Positions 35,995 to 45,739 of a stretch of 64,000 nucleotides of DNA are shown in pieces. Source of the DNA: Algoriphagus aquimarinus (GTDB lineage: Bacteria; Bacteroidota; Bacteroidia; Cytophagales; Cyclobacteriaceae); contig NZ_VORW01000001.1 in assembly GCF_007997215.1 (NCBI RefSeq), forward strand, positions 62,001 through 126,000, in the 5' to 3' direction. Every line of letters begins with the position of its first letter. Within the stretch, counting starts at the first letter, position 1. The notes below the pieces were generated by a model. The model searched no databases. It was not told where the DNA came from and saw nothing but the letters and a program-made list of their open reading frames with translations. A program made the position numbers and the translations under genes.

Positions 35995-37121
35995 TGGATG
36001 TCTTTTGCCTGGTGGGATATAGTCCCTAAAATCCAAAAGTAACCTAAATACAAGAAATCAAGCATCCAGATGTTTTTCGGTGGTTTAGTTCCTTGGATCT
36101 TCTTTTCTGCCGCTTTGAAGATTCGAACAACAAGAATAGATCTCAATAGGATAATACCGAAAACAACGGAAAAATGTTCCCAGCTTTCCGCTAAACCGAA
36201 ATAAATAAGCAATCCTACCCCTCCAATCCAGAATAATGCATGAGAAAAGGTATATAATCCAATCTTTCTCTTGTCTTCACTCCGGTAATACTTTCCAGCA
36301 TTCATATGCCTTTTCTTTTGAATCAAGTATTCCTTACTGGTCTCTTTTGGCTTGGAAATCGTATTTGCTTCAGGATCTAAAACAATCGTAGTATTTCGCC
36401 CACTGGCATACTGATTAATAAAAAGATCATCGTCCCCACCTTCTATATGCCAAAGTCCTTTGAATGCTTTTACCTCCATAAAGAACTCTTTGCGGTAGCA
36501 TAAATTCCTTCCAATTCCCATGAAAGGTCTTCTCCATAGTCCAAAGGACATGTAATAAAGTGCTGTAAGTAAGGTTTCGAATTGAATCCAGTTATTCAAA
36601 AAGCCAGGTTTTTGTTCATATCCTGAGAAACCAACTGCAAAGGTTTTGTTGTGATTTCTAACAGGCGCAGTCATTTTCCGAATCCATTGATCAGTTTGCG
36701 GCAGACAATCTGCATCAGTCAACAGAATAATATCGTTTTTGGCGACTTTGATACCAAGGGTGAGTGCGTACTTCTTTGCGGTCACGTGCGCCGGTGTGTA
36801 TTTGACCGTGACAGATCGGAGCTTTGGATAGATCTCCATCATTTTCTCCAGCAATCTCTTGGTACTATCGGAGGAGCGATCGTTGACTACCATTACATCA
36901 AAAACAGGGTAATCTTGTTCGAATATCTTGGGAATGAGTGTCTTAAGATTAGAAAACTCATTGTGAGCACAAATGACCACGGTCACCCCTTCTTCATTTG
37001 GCGAAGTAGATTGAGATTTATTGCCCGGGTAAAAGGCAGTCTTACCAAAAATAAATAACAGGTAAACTACCTGAACAAGTATTCCGATACCGAAGAATAA
37101 CCAAAGTAAAAATAGGCCCAT
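35985..37121 (-). CDS. Membrane-anchored family 2 glycosyltransferase
   Basis: 378 residues. N-terminal membrane segment (about residues 2-26), GT-A domain with VTVVICAHNEFSNLKTLI (about 47-64), VMVVNDRSSDSTKRLLE, the DxD in LLTDADCLPQTD, and GGDDDLFINQYA acceptor motif, then C-terminal membrane segments (about 285-345). Polymerises or transfers a sugar at the inner membrane; substrate unknown. First gene of a GT-sigma-rsmG unit. Confidence 0.88.
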   Translation of the reverse strand: MGLFLLWLFFGIGILVQVVYLLFIFGKTAFYPGNKSQSTSPNEEGVTVVICAHNEFSNLKTLIPKIFEQDYPVFDVMVVNDRSSDSTKRLLEKMMEIYPKLRSVTVKYTPAHVTAKKYALTLGIKVAKNDIILLTDADCLPQTDQWIRKMTAPVRNHNKTFAVGFSGYEQKPGFLNNWIQFETLLTALYYMSFGLWRRPFMGIGRNLCYRKEFFMEVKAFKGLWHIEGGDDDLFINQYASGRNTTIVLDPEANTISKPKETSKEYLIQKKRHMNAGKYYRSEDKRKIGLYTFSHALFWIGGVGLLIYFGLAESWEHFSVVFGIILLRSILVVRIFKAAEKKIQGTKPPKNIWMLDFLYLGYFWILGTISHQAKDIQWK

Positions 37122-37242
37122 AGGTCAATTTTGCTGCGCAAATATAAAATCAAAATCAGCAAACCATTTAAGAATAAGCGTATATTTTTGTGGGCTGAAC
37201 GGGACAGTCTGTAGAATGTCTCTCCAGCAACCATTTATAGAT

Positions 37243-38373
37243 ATGAAGTTTACCTTAGAATATAGTGATTCCAAAAGCAAAGCCAGAGCAGGTGTAGTAA
37301 GAACCGATCATGGTGATATTCAGACACCTATTTTTATGCCCGTGGGCACTGCCGGTTCTGTGAAGGCCGTTCATCAGCGGGAATTGGATCAGGATATCAA
37401 GGCACAAATCATCCTTGGAAACACCTATCATTTATATTTGAGACCAGGACTTGACGTGCTGGAAAAAGCTGGAGGACTCCATAAATTCAATGGCTGGGAG
37501 AAGCCAATCTTGACAGATAGCGGTGGATACCAGGTTTTTTCTCTTTCTGGAACGCGCAAAATCAAGGAAGACGGCGTGATGTTCAAGTCACACATCGATG
37601 GCTCCAAACATCATTTCACTCCAGAGAATGTCATGGATATTCAGCGCACAATCGGTGCTGATATCATTATGGCCTTTGATGAATGTACGCCATATCCATG
37701 TGAATATGGCTATGCGAGAAATTCCATGGAGATGACTCATCGCTGGTTGACGCGCTGTATTGGCAGATTTGATGAGACGGAAGGAAAGTATGGCTACAAT
37801 CAAACGCTCTTCCCTATAGTACAGGGATCTGTTTATAAGGATTTGCGTAAGCAAAGTGCGGAATTCATCGCATCGACCAACCAACAGGGAAATGCAATCG
37901 GTGGACTTTCTGTAGGAGAGCCAGCCGAAATGATGTACGAGATGACGGAATTAGTCACTGATATTTTACCTAAGGACAAGCCACGCTATTTGATGGGTGT
38001 GGGTACTCCAGCGAATATTCTGGAATGCATCGCTCTCGGTGTGGATATGTTTGACTGCGTAATGCCGACTCGTAATGCCCGAAACGGCATGCTTTTCACT
38101 TCTGAAGGATTTATCAATATTCGGAACGAAAAGTGGAAAGATGACTTTACCGGTATCGATCCAGCAATCGGTGGCTACGTGAGCACCTTTTATTCCAAAG
38201 CATATTTGAGGCATTTAACGATAAGCAAGGAGATATTGGCAGCTCAAATTGCCAGTATTCATAACCTGAGTTTTTACCTTTGGCTCGTTGGCCAAGCTAG
38301 AGAACATATCCTAGCAGGCGATTTTGCCGTTTGGAAGGATCAAATGGTAAAGAAAGTGAGCACCAGACTCTAA
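37243..38373 (+). CDS. tgt: tRNA-guanine transglycosylase (queuine tRNA-ribosyltransferase)
   Basis: 376 residues from the ATG at 37243 (MKFTLEYSDSKSKARAGVV); an ATG at 37216 adds nine residues. Exchanges G34 for preQ1 in tRNAs with GUN anticodons. Seen: LTDSGGYQVFSL with the catalytic-site Asp, GLSVGEP, CVMPTRNARNG. The family zinc motif CxCxxC before the Tyr/His-containing stretch is replaced by DPAIGGYVSTFYSKAYLRHL, so the usual zinc cysteines are missing. Followed after one base by an lptG-like gene. Confidence 0.95.
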   Translation: MKFTLEYSDSKSKARAGVVRTDHGDIQTPIFMPVGTAGSVKAVHQRELDQDIKAQIILGNTYHLYLRPGLDVLEKAGGLHKFNGWEKPILTDSGGYQVFSLSGTRKIKEDGVMFKSHIDGSKHHFTPENVMDIQRTIGADIIMAFDECTPYPCEYGYARNSMEMTHRWLTRCIGRFDETEGKYGYNQTLFPIVQGSVYKDLRKQSAEFIASTNQQGNAIGGLSVGEPAEMMYEMTELVTDILPKDKPRYLMGVGTPANILECIALGVDMFDCVMPTRNARNGMLFTSEGFINIRNEKWKDDFTGIDPAIGGYVSTFYSKAYLRHLTISKEILAAQIASIHNLSFYLWLVGQAREHILAGDFAVWKDQMVKKVSTRL

Positions 38374-38374
38374 T

Positions 38375-39448
38375 ATGAAGATACTCGACAAACTGATCAT
38401 CAAGGATTTTCTCAAGACCTACTTCTTCGTAGTGGTCATGCTGATTCTGGTGGTTTTGGTTTTGGATTTCACAGAGAAGAATGATTCCTACATCCGAAAC
38501 GATGTTCCTTCTGGAGAGATATTCAAGTACATGATTAATTATGGATTGTATTTGAATAACCTATTGACTCCTATCACGGTCTTTATCTCTGTTATTTTTA
38601 TCACTTCCAAAATGGCTGGAAGAACTGAGATCATTGCCATTCTGAGCAGCGGAGTAAGTTTCATGAGAATGCTAAGGCCCTTTCTTTTTGCTGCAAGCAT
38701 GATCGGTGGCGTGAGTTTTCTATTGAATGGTTGGGTCCTGCCTGGAGCAACAGAAGGAGTAACAAAGTTCCGAATCACCTATTTAGATAAAGAAAAAACA
38801 TCTTCTGAATCCAATCTTCATATCAAAGTAGGCACAGATTCTTATGCATATATCAGCCGATTTTATAACACTTCAAATACTGCTTACACTTTCACTCTAG
38901 AGACAATAAAAGATGGTGAATTATTGGCGAAGCTTTCTGCAGACCGAATTGAATGGGACACAGCCAAGCACGTATGGACACTTCACAATTGGAGACTTAG
39001 AGAACTACAGGAGCGCGAAGAAATTTACACAGTAGGCGAAGAACTCGATACTACTCTATCCATTACACCAGCAGATTTCGATGTTCCGCCCAATCATCAC
39101 GAAACCTTAAAACTTCCGGAACTTGGTAAACAGATAAAGATCTTGGAAGAGCGGGGAGCAGACAATGTTGGTTTTTATAAAATTGAACGCTATGTGCGCT
39201 TCATGTCTCCTTTTGCCGCAATCATTTTAACTTTTATAGGCGTGATCATGTCCGCCAGAAAAACCCGAGGAGGGTCTGGTTTCCAAATTGCGATGGGCTT
39301 TTTGCTTGCATTTGTATACATCATCTTATTTATCCTGTCAAGAACTTTTGCTGAAAATGGTGCCGCTTATCCCATCTTCGCAGTCTGGCTACCTAATATT
39401 ATTTTTGGTTTAACAGGTCTTCTACTCTACAAAACAGTTCCACGCTAA
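38375..39448 (+). CDS. LptF/LptG family lipopolysaccharide export permease
   Basis: 357 residues. IKDFLKTYFFVVVMLILVVLVLDF at the N-terminus (split), three further C-terminal membrane segments and RYVRFMSPFAAIILTFIGVIMS typify YjgP/YjgQ permeases that move LPS from the inner membrane with LptB. Whether F or G cannot be told. Packed between tgt and the EamA gene (gaps of 1 and 0 bases), so one operon. Confidence 0.9.
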   Translation: MKILDKLIIKDFLKTYFFVVVMLILVVLVLDFTEKNDSYIRNDVPSGEIFKYMINYGLYLNNLLTPITVFISVIFITSKMAGRTEIIAILSSGVSFMRMLRPFLFAASMIGGVSFLLNGWVLPGATEGVTKFRITYLDKEKTSSESNLHIKVGTDSYAYISRFYNTSNTAYTFTLETIKDGELLAKLSADRIEWDTAKHVWTLHNWRLRELQEREEIYTVGEELDTTLSITPADFDVPPNHHETLKLPELGKQIKILEERGADNVGFYKIERYVRFMSPFAAIILTFIGVIMSARKTRGGSGFQIAMGFLLAFVYIILFILSRTFAENGAAYPIFAVWLPNIIFGLTGLLLYKTVPR

Positions 39449-40357
39449 ATGAACCCTACGATCAAGGATTACTTGATGCTTCATTTGATTGTTCTCATTT
39501 GGGGTTTCACCGCTATTCTGGGTTTGCTGATCAGCCTGCCTGCTATAGAATTGGTGTTTTACAGAACCTTGATTGCAGCCATTGGAGTTGCAGGTCTTTT
39601 TCTCCTAAAAAAGAAAAACTTACTCATGCCTTTTCCAGACATGATCAAAGTCACCGGGGTAGGTTTTGTCATTGCCATGCACTGGATCCTATTTTTCTGG
39701 TCAGCACGGGTTTCTACAGCTTCTGTATGCTTAGCTGGAATGGCCACAACGTCACTTTGGACTGCTTTCGTGGAACCACTATTCAATCGCACCAAAATCA
39801 AATGGTATGAGGTTGGGCTTGGTCTGATGGTAATTTCAGGCCTTTTGGTGATTTTCAGTTTTGAGTCAGGTTATTGGCTTGGGATAAGCATGGCGTTGGG
39901 CTCAGCATTTTTGGCAGCGATTTTCTCAGTACTTAATGGAAAGCTAGCACACAAACACCATCCTTACCAGATCACTTTCTACGAGATGGCAGGAGCCTGT
40001 TTGTTTACGCTTCTCTTTATGCCGATCTATTCTAATTTCATGACAGAAGAAGGACTCCAGCTTACCTGGGTTGGTTACGACTGGTTTTGGCTATTTATAC
40101 TTGGAGGGGTTTGTACGGTGTACGCTTTTTCCGTTTCTGTGGAATTGATGAAGAGACTTTCAGTCTTTTCGATCAACCTAACCGTAAACCTTGAGCCAGT
40201 TTACGGAATAATTTTGGCCGTTTTGATTTTTGGAGAAAGCGAAAAAATGACACCACAGTTTTACTTAGGGACTGGAATTATTCTGGTGTCAGTGCTGACT
40301 TACCCTGTACTGAATTATATAAATAAAAGAAGGAAGCCAGTGAGACCGCTGGGGTGA
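39449..40357 (+). CDS. EamA/DMT family transporter
   Basis: 302 residues with ten hydrophobic segments in two EamA repeats: LIVLIWGFTAILGLLI (about 12-27) and FSVLNGKLAHKHHPYQIT at the second repeat start. NLEPVYGIILAVLIFGE is the family signature near the end. Exports or imports an unidentified small metabolite. Starts directly after the LptG-like stop. Confidence 0.9.
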   Translation: MNPTIKDYLMLHLIVLIWGFTAILGLLISLPAIELVFYRTLIAAIGVAGLFLLKKKNLLMPFPDMIKVTGVGFVIAMHWILFFWSARVSTASVCLAGMATTSLWTAFVEPLFNRTKIKWYEVGLGLMVISGLLVIFSFESGYWLGISMALGSAFLAAIFSVLNGKLAHKHHPYQITFYEMAGACLFTLLFMPIYSNFMTEEGLQLTWVGYDWFWLFILGGVCTVYAFSVSVELMKRLSVFSINLTVNLEPVYGIILAVLIFGESEKMTPQFYLGTGIILVSVLTYPVLNYINKRRKPVRPLG

Positions 40358-40363
40358 AAGATT

Positions 40364-40696
40364 CTAAAGCGTTGTAATATCTTTCAGAGTGGCCAGACCC
40401 ATAGTTAATTCATCCTTTGATATTTCCCCTATTTTTTCGATTAGCCTATCTTTAGATATGGATCGAATTTGAAAAACCATCAGTTCAGACTCCAGTTTCA
40501 AACCATTGCTATTTGATGGTTTTAAAATTGGGTTTCCCTGATAGTTTTTGATTTTGGAGGTTAAAGGAGCCGTAATCACTACTTGCAAGAATTTGTTCAT
40601 CAGATCACCACTTAGGATCACGACAGGCCTTCGTCCGGCTTGCTCAGAACCTATCACAGGACTGAGATCAGACATCCAGATATCACCCTGCTTCAT
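40364..40696 (-). CDS. MazF/PemK family endoribonuclease toxin
   Basis: 110 residues. KQGDIWMSDLSPVIGSEQAG and RRPVVILSGDLMN carry the MazF fold signatures, with the catalytic Arg and the later Thr in VITAPLTSK. Overlaps its antitoxin gene by 14 bases. Confidence 0.9.
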   Translation of the reverse strand: MKQGDIWMSDLSPVIGSEQAGRRPVVILSGDLMNKFLQVVITAPLTSKIKNYQGNPILKPSNSNGLKLESELMVFQIRSISKDRLIEKIGEISKDELTMGLATLKDITTL

Positions 40697-40925
40697 CTTC
40701 GATTTGCTTTAGATAATATTCCATTCCTTCTTCTGCCACCATTAGAATGTCATCATCCTGAGCTGCTTTTTTGTAGGATTTGACATATTCAGCTCTTTTT
40801 AGATGATCCAAATAGAGATTCAGCGCATTTTCCATCAATTTATTCTTTGGCAGAGAAAGCTTTTTAGCATAATCGGCGAGCCTTTGAAGGAGGTCGTCGG
40901 GAAGTGTACTAGTGTAAGTTGCCAT
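40683..40925 (-). CDS. Ribbon-helix-helix antitoxin of the MazF pair
   Basis: 80 residues. TYTSTLPDDLLQRLADYAKK followed by LPKNKLMENALNLYL is a ribbon-helix-helix DNA-binding domain; the acidic C-terminal part likely binds the toxin. Upstream of and overlapping the toxin, with its start 82 bases from ispE. Confidence 0.85.
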   Translation of the reverse strand: MATYTSTLPDDLLQRLADYAKKLSLPKNKLMENALNLYLDHLKRAEYVKSYKKAAQDDDILMVAEEGMEYYLKQIEDEAG

Positions 40926-41007
40926 TGCGTTTTATATTTATGATTTACAAATATAAATAACAAAACTCTGAACCCACAATCTGACTAACTCTTTTATTTT
41001 TAGTATT

Positions 41008-41817
41008 TTATAATAATTCCTCAAATTTAAAATAGCTCTCATCCCAATTAATCTTACTCGGCTTCTCATCAAAAAGTCCAAAAACCGAAGAACCCGAACC
41101 TGACATAGCAGCATAATAAGCTCCATTTTCATAAAGCTTCTCCTTTATAGCTGCGATCTCGGGGTGATTAGGGAAAATGCTTGCCTCGAAGTCATTCACT
41201 AGCTCGTTTCTCCATCTACTTTTGTCAGCCAAAACTTCTTCTAGTTTCACTTTTGGCGAAGCTGGAGTCACTCCTGCATAAGCCTCTTTGGTACCAATGT
41301 GAATGCCCGGATTGATCAAAACCAGATGAGTCCCTTTCAAGTCTAATTCCATCGGTTCCAAAAGCTCTCCTCTCCCTCTAGCGATTTTCGGAGTATTTTC
41401 TATAAAGAAAGCGCAGTCAGATCCGAGTTGGGCAGCATATTCTTCGAGAAAGAAATCGTCTAAGATCAAATCAAAGAGATTGTTCATCATAGTCAGCGCA
41501 AACGCTGCGTCCGCAGAACCGCCACCCAATCCCGCTCCCATTGGGATGTTTTTGTGCAAATGAATGGCAAGATGAGGCAAGTTTGGAAAGTCTTTCTTTA
41601 GAAGCTGATAGGCCTTCAGGATAAGATTGTCTTTGGAATCCCCAGGAACTTCAAGTCCAGTAGTAGTAAAAGTTGTTTTCTTAGAATCAATGATCATTTC
41701 CAGAACATCCAAAAGAGGAATAGGGATCATGCAGCTCTCTATATCGTGGAATCCATCTTTCCTTTTGGAAGTAATATGAAGTCCTAAGTTGATCTTAGCG
41801 TTTGGAAATGAAATCAT
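41008..41817 (-). CDS. ispE: 4-diphosphocytidyl-2-C-methyl-D-erythritol kinase
   Basis: 269 residues. GHMP kinase of the MEP pathway. AKINLGLHITSKRKDGFHDI (about residues 6-25) and the ATP loop IPMGAGLGGGSADAAFAL (about 90-107), plus AMSGSGSSVFGLF near the C-terminus. Full length. Divergent from the ilv-leu operon. Confidence 0.96.
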   Translation of the reverse strand: MISFPNAKINLGLHITSKRKDGFHDIESCMIPIPLLDVLEMIIDSKKTTFTTTGLEVPGDSKDNLILKAYQLLKKDFPNLPHLAIHLHKNIPMGAGLGGGSADAAFALTMMNNLFDLILDDFFLEEYAAQLGSDCAFFIENTPKIARGRGELLEPMELDLKGTHLVLINPGIHIGTKEAYAGVTPASPKVKLEEVLADKSRWRNELVNDFEASIFPNHPEIAAIKEKLYENGAYYAAMSGSGSSVFGLFDEKPSKINWDESYFKFEELL

Positions 41818-42132
41818 TGAATTGAATGTTTGGTCAAAAATAGAATAAAAATCAGGGGTTTTGAAGTTTTCTCCAATTGAGAATTCGGTAAAAAATCTAG
41901 CATCTATTGAAGTAAATGTGGTATATCATTTTTCTTATTAAAAAAAAGAGAATAACTTTTGCGTTAAGTTGAAGAAACTTGAAATCAGTACAAAATTTTG
42001 AGAATCGAAAATTTAGACAAATCATTTGCTGTAAAACAGGGGTAATTAGTGGGTATTGAAGATTTTTATTTTGAAAAAATAAATTTTTCCTGCATTTTTT
42101 ATCTGAGTAACTTGAAAAATGTAAAATTAAAT
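41818..42132. other. AT-rich gene-free region upstream of the ilv-leu promoter
   Basis: About 315 bases between ispE and the ilv promoter with long A/T runs and no ORF of note. It must hold the ispE promoter; I see no clear box or repeat. Confidence 0.5.
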
Positions 42133-42164
42133 ATTGTAAGTCTGAAAATTCGGTTTTAAGTTTG
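42133..42164 (+). promoter_or_regulatory. Promoter of the ilv-leu operon
   Basis: ATTG (42133-42136) resembles the -33 TTTG, then 20 bases, then TAAGTTTG (42157-42164), a perfect match to the Bacteroidota -7 consensus TAnnTTTG. Transcription would start near 42171, about 38 bases before the leader peptide ATG. Confidence 0.65.
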
Positions 42165-42208
42165 TCATGTACTTCGGCATCAAGTCGAGGGTAAGCTCGA
42201 AAAACAGT

Positions 42209-42259
42209 ATGTATAAAGTAGTCATTTTGCTAAGCGTAATTATTCTCATTGGATTTTAA
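42209..42259 (+). CDS. Ile/Val/Leu-rich leader peptide of the ilv-leu operon
   Basis: 16-residue ORF MYKVVILLSVIILIGF: four Ile, three Val and three Leu, ten of sixteen residues being the end products of the downstream operon. Its stop codon is three bases before the antiterminator arm. Such a composition and position are hallmarks of ribosome-mediated transcription attenuation as in enteric ilv and leu operons. Confidence 0.8.
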   Translation: MYKVVILLSVIILIGF

Positions 42260-42261
42260 AT

Positions 42262-42339
42262 GTGAGGCACTAGACTATTCTTTATAAATGAAATAAAAAA
42301 AAAATCTGAAGTGCCTCACTAACCTGAGGCACTTTTTTT
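42262..42339 (+). terminator. Attenuator: antiterminator/terminator switch of the ilv-leu operon
   Basis: Arm 2 GTGAGGCACT (42262-42271) is the exact complement of arm 3 AGTGCCTCAC (42310-42319). Arm 3 (42309-42318) is also complementary to arm 4 TGAGGCACTT (42325-42334), followed by a T-run to 42339. Pairing 2:3 and 3:4 exclude each other. A ribosome reaching the leader stop would cover arm 2 and allow termination; a ribosome stalled on Ile/Val/Leu codons would leave arm 2 free to block it. Confidence 0.85.
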
Positions 42340-42346
42340 ATACCCC

Positions 42347-44032
42347 ATGAATATGACCCTGAAAAAACACAGTTGGGAAATAAGCGACAATGACGAGCAT
42401 CCAGCAGGTAAAGCCATGCTTTACGCTACTGGTATGAGCGATAAGAAAATGAAACAGCCATTTGTAGGGATAGCCAGTTGTGGTTATGAAAGTAACCCCT
42501 GCAACATGCACTTGAACGACTTTGCCGGTCTGATCAAAGCCTCCTCTCAGGAGCATGATCTGACCGGTTTGGTTTTTAATACCATCGGGATCTCTGACGG
42601 AACCACTATGGGTACGCTAGGAATGCGTTATTCATTGGTTTCAAGAGAAATCATCGCTGATTCTATCGAGTCTTTTATCATCGGTCACTCGTTCGATGGT
42701 TGCGTATCTGTGGCTGGCTGTGATAAGAATATGCCAGGAGCAGTAATGGGAATGATACGTACTGACAGACCGGGAATTTTGGTTTATGGCGGTACCATCG
42801 CCTCGGGTAATTATAAGGGAGAAAAACTGAACATCGTCTCAGCATTCGAAGCATTCGGAAAAAGAGTCAATGGCAACATCTCTGACGAGGACTATGATGG
42901 CGTGATGCGCAACTCATGTCCTGGACAAGGCGCTTGCGGCGGAATGTACACTGCAAACACCATGTCTTCTGCAATTGAAGCAATGGGCATGTCTTTGCCT
43001 TACTCGTCTTCCTATCCGGCCAACTCTCCAGAGAAACTTAGAGAATGTCGTGAAGTAAATAAATACATGAGAGTCCTTTTAGAAAAGGACATTAAACCTA
43101 GCGATATCATCACTAGAAAAAGTATAGAAAATGCAGTTACTGTTGCGATCGCTTTAGGCGGAAGTACTAATGCGGTGATGCACATCATCGCGATAGCAAG
43201 AACCGCCAAGGTGGATTTTAACATCGAAGACTTCAAAGCAATCAATGCGAAGACTCCAATGCTTGGTGATTTCAAACCATCTGGGAAATTCATGATGGAA
43301 GACCTTCACGAGCAAGGCGGCGTTCCGGCATTCATGAAGTACATGTTGCAAAACGGATTCCTGCATGGAGACTGTATGACTGTGACTGGGAAAACAATAG
43401 AAGAAAATCTTAAAGATATAGAACCAGTGACTGTCTCTATGGTGAATGTAATTCATCCATTAGAAACTCCTATTAAAGCTACTGGACACTTATGTATTCT
43501 TGATGGCAATTTGGCACCGGAAGGAGCCGTAGCTAAAATCACAGGTAAGGAAGGCAATGCCTTTACTGGCCCAGCTCATGTATTTGATTCAGAGCAAGAG
43601 GCAAACGATGCAATCCGAGATCACAAGGTGCAAAAAGGCGAAGTTCTTGTAATTAGAAATATCGGCCCAAAAGGTGGTCCTGGAATGCCAGAAATGCTGA
43701 AACCTACTTCAATGATTATTGGAGCTGGATTAGGAGCAGACGTAGCCTTGATCACAGATGGAAGATTTTCTGGGGGCACACACGGATTTGTAGTAGGACA
43801 CGTTACTCCAGAAGCTTGGTGTGGCGGGCCAATTGGATTGGTACAGAATGGAGATATTATAACTATAGATGCTGTAGGATTGAAGCTTTCTGTAGCCGTC
43901 TCTGATGAAGAGTTAGCTGAAAGAAAGAAATCCTGGAAGCAGAAGGACATTTCCGACTTGCAGGGAACATTGAAAAAATACAACAAATTAGTATCGACCG
44001 CATCCGAAGGCTGCGTAACAGACAAATTCTAA
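42347..44032 (+). CDS. ilvD: Dihydroxy-acid dehydratase
   Basis: 561 residues. Iron-sulfur enzyme forming the 2-keto acids of valine and isoleucine. Seen: [20 protein letters not shown] (about residues 40-59), [30 protein letters not shown] with a cluster cysteine, and the C-terminal [15 protein letters not shown]. First structural gene, starting eight bases after the attenuator T-run; ATGs at 42347 and 42353 are both possible. Confidence 0.97.
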   Translation: MNMTLKKHSWEISDNDEHPAGKAMLYATGMSDKKMKQPFVGIASCGYESNPCNMHLNDFAGLIKASSQEHDLTGLVFNTIGISDGTTMGTLGMRYSLVSREIIADSIESFIIGHSFDGCVSVAGCDKNMPGAVMGMIRTDRPGILVYGGTIASGNYKGEKLNIVSAFEAFGKRVNGNISDEDYDGVMRNSCPGQGACGGMYTANTMSSAIEAMGMSLPYSSSYPANSPEKLRECREVNKYMRVLLEKDIKPSDIITRKSIENAVTVAIALGGSTNAVMHIIAIARTAKVDFNIEDFKAINAKTPMLGDFKPSGKFMMEDLHEQGGVPAFMKYMLQNGFLHGDCMTVTGKTIEENLKDIEPVTVSMVNVIHPLETPIKATGHLCILDGNLAPEGAVAKITGKEGNAFTGPAHVFDSEQEANDAIRDHKVQKGEVLVIRNIGPKGGPGMPEMLKPTSMIIGAGLGADVALITDGRFSGGTHGFVVGHVTPEAWCGGPIGLVQNGDIITIDAVGLKLSVAVSDEELAERKKSWKQKDISDLQGTLKKYNKLVSTASEGCVTDKF

Positions 44033-44035
44033 CCC

Positions 44036-45730
44036 ATGAAGGATTCAATGATAAGAGGAGCTGACATCGTTGTTAGATCACTCATTGCCGAGAATGCGGA
44101 AATAATCTTCGGGTATCCCGGAGGGGCAATAATGCCAGTTTATGATGCATTACATGATTATCATGATCAGCTAAGGCATGTCCTGACACGCCATGAGCAA
44201 GGAGCGATCCATGCTGCGCAAGGATATGCTAGAGTATCTGGTAAAGTTGGAGTCTGTATTGCCACTTCAGGACCAGGCGCTACTAATTTGATTACAGGTT
44301 TGGCAGATGCTCAAATCGATAGTACACCTTTGGTTTGTATCACGGGACAAGTTGCTTCTCACTTACTTGGTACAGATGCTTTTCAAGAAACTGACGTAGT
44401 AGGCATCTCTATGCCCGCGACTAAGTGGAATATCCAAGTCAGAAGAGTAGAAGATATTGCGTCAGCTATCGCCAAAGGCTTTTATATAGCCAAGTCAGGA
44501 AGACCAGGACCAGTATTGATTGATATCACTAAAGATGCCCAGACTAATTTTGGTGAGTTCAATTACAGCAAATGCTTAGGTTTCAGATCCTATAGAACGC
44601 ATATTCCTGTGGAGAAAACGGCGATTCAAGAAGCTGCCTTTTTGATCAATATGGCTAAAAGACCATATTTGCTTTTTGGTCAAGGAGTAGTTTTGGGAGA
44701 AGCTGAGGAAGAATTGAAAGCATTCTTGGATAAGTCTGGCATACCTGCTGCATCTACTTTGCTTGGATCAGGTGCCCTTTCTGAGGATCACCCAAACTAT
44801 GTAGGTAAACTTGGAATGCATGGAAACTATGCTCCAAATTTACTTACAAATCAATGCGACGTTTTGATCGCAGTTGGGATGAGATTTGATGACCGGGTGA
44901 CTGGTGATTTGAAGCGCTACGCGAAGCAAGCAAAAGTAATTCATCTTGAACTTGACCCTGCGGAAATCAATAAGATCGTAAAGTGTGAGGTAGCCGTACT
45001 TGGTAGCTGTAAAGATAGCCTGAGCCTACTTGCTGACGCTGTTAATGTAAATGCTTATCCAGACTGGATGGCAAAATTCCAAGAGTTGGCTGACCAAGAG
45101 AATGCGACTGTGATTCAACCTGATTTGAAGCCCACCAAGCCTGGTTTGACCATGGGAGAAGTGATTCACCAAATCAACCAATACAAAGCAGATGACGCAA
45201 TATTAGTAACTGACGTTGGTCAGCATCAAATGATTGCTTGGAGATATTTCAATTACAAAAAACCAAGAACTCAGGTTACTTCTGGTGGTTTGGGAACTAT
45301 GGGGTTTGCCCTTCCTGCCGCATTGGGAGCTCAGATGTATGATTTCTCCAGACAGGTAGTTTGCGTAGTTGGCGATGGCGGCATTCAGATGACTATCCAA
45401 GAATTGGGTACGATCATGCAAACCAAAGCTCCAGTGAAGATTGTTCTGCTTAACAACAACTTCCTTGGAATGGTAAGACAGTGGCAGCAAATGTTTTTTG
45501 ACAAACGCTATTCTTTTACCGAACTTGATAACCCTGATTTTGTGAAAATAGCCGAGGCATATAGTATTCAAGCCCAAAAAGTCACCGAACGTGGTGATTT
45601 GCAAGAGGCGATTGAAGATATGCTGATTCACGATGGACCTTATTTCCTCGAAGTAGTAGTGGAAAAAGAAGATAATGTATTCCCAATGATTGCCACTGGC
45701 TGTTCAGTGGAAGAGGTTAGACTTAGCTAA
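44036..45730 (+). CDS. ilvB: Acetolactate synthase large subunit
   Basis: 564 residues. ThDP-dependent first common enzyme of valine, leucine and isoleucine synthesis. IFGYPGGAIMPVYDAL (about residues 24-39), the catalytic Glu in TRHEQGAIHAAQGYARVSG and the ThDP/Mg motif GDGGIQMTIQELGTI to NNNFLGMVRQW are present. Three bases after ilvD. Confidence 0.97.
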   Translation: MKDSMIRGADIVVRSLIAENAEIIFGYPGGAIMPVYDALHDYHDQLRHVLTRHEQGAIHAAQGYARVSGKVGVCIATSGPGATNLITGLADAQIDSTPLVCITGQVASHLLGTDAFQETDVVGISMPATKWNIQVRRVEDIASAIAKGFYIAKSGRPGPVLIDITKDAQTNFGEFNYSKCLGFRSYRTHIPVEKTAIQEAAFLINMAKRPYLLFGQGVVLGEAEEELKAFLDKSGIPAASTLLGSGALSEDHPNYVGKLGMHGNYAPNLLTNQCDVLIAVGMRFDDRVTGDLKRYAKQAKVIHLELDPAEINKIVKCEVAVLGSCKDSLSLLADAVNVNAYPDWMAKFQELADQENATVIQPDLKPTKPGLTMGEVIHQINQYKADDAILVTDVGQHQMIAWRYFNYKKPRTQVTSGGLGTMGFALPAALGAQMYDFSRQVVCVVGDGGIQMTIQELGTIMQTKAPVKIVLLNNNFLGMVRQWQQMFFDKRYSFTELDNPDFVKIAEAYSIQAQKVTERGDLQEAIEDMLIHDGPYFLEVVVEKEDNVFPMIATGCSVEEVRLS

Positions 45731-45739
45731 ACCAACCCT

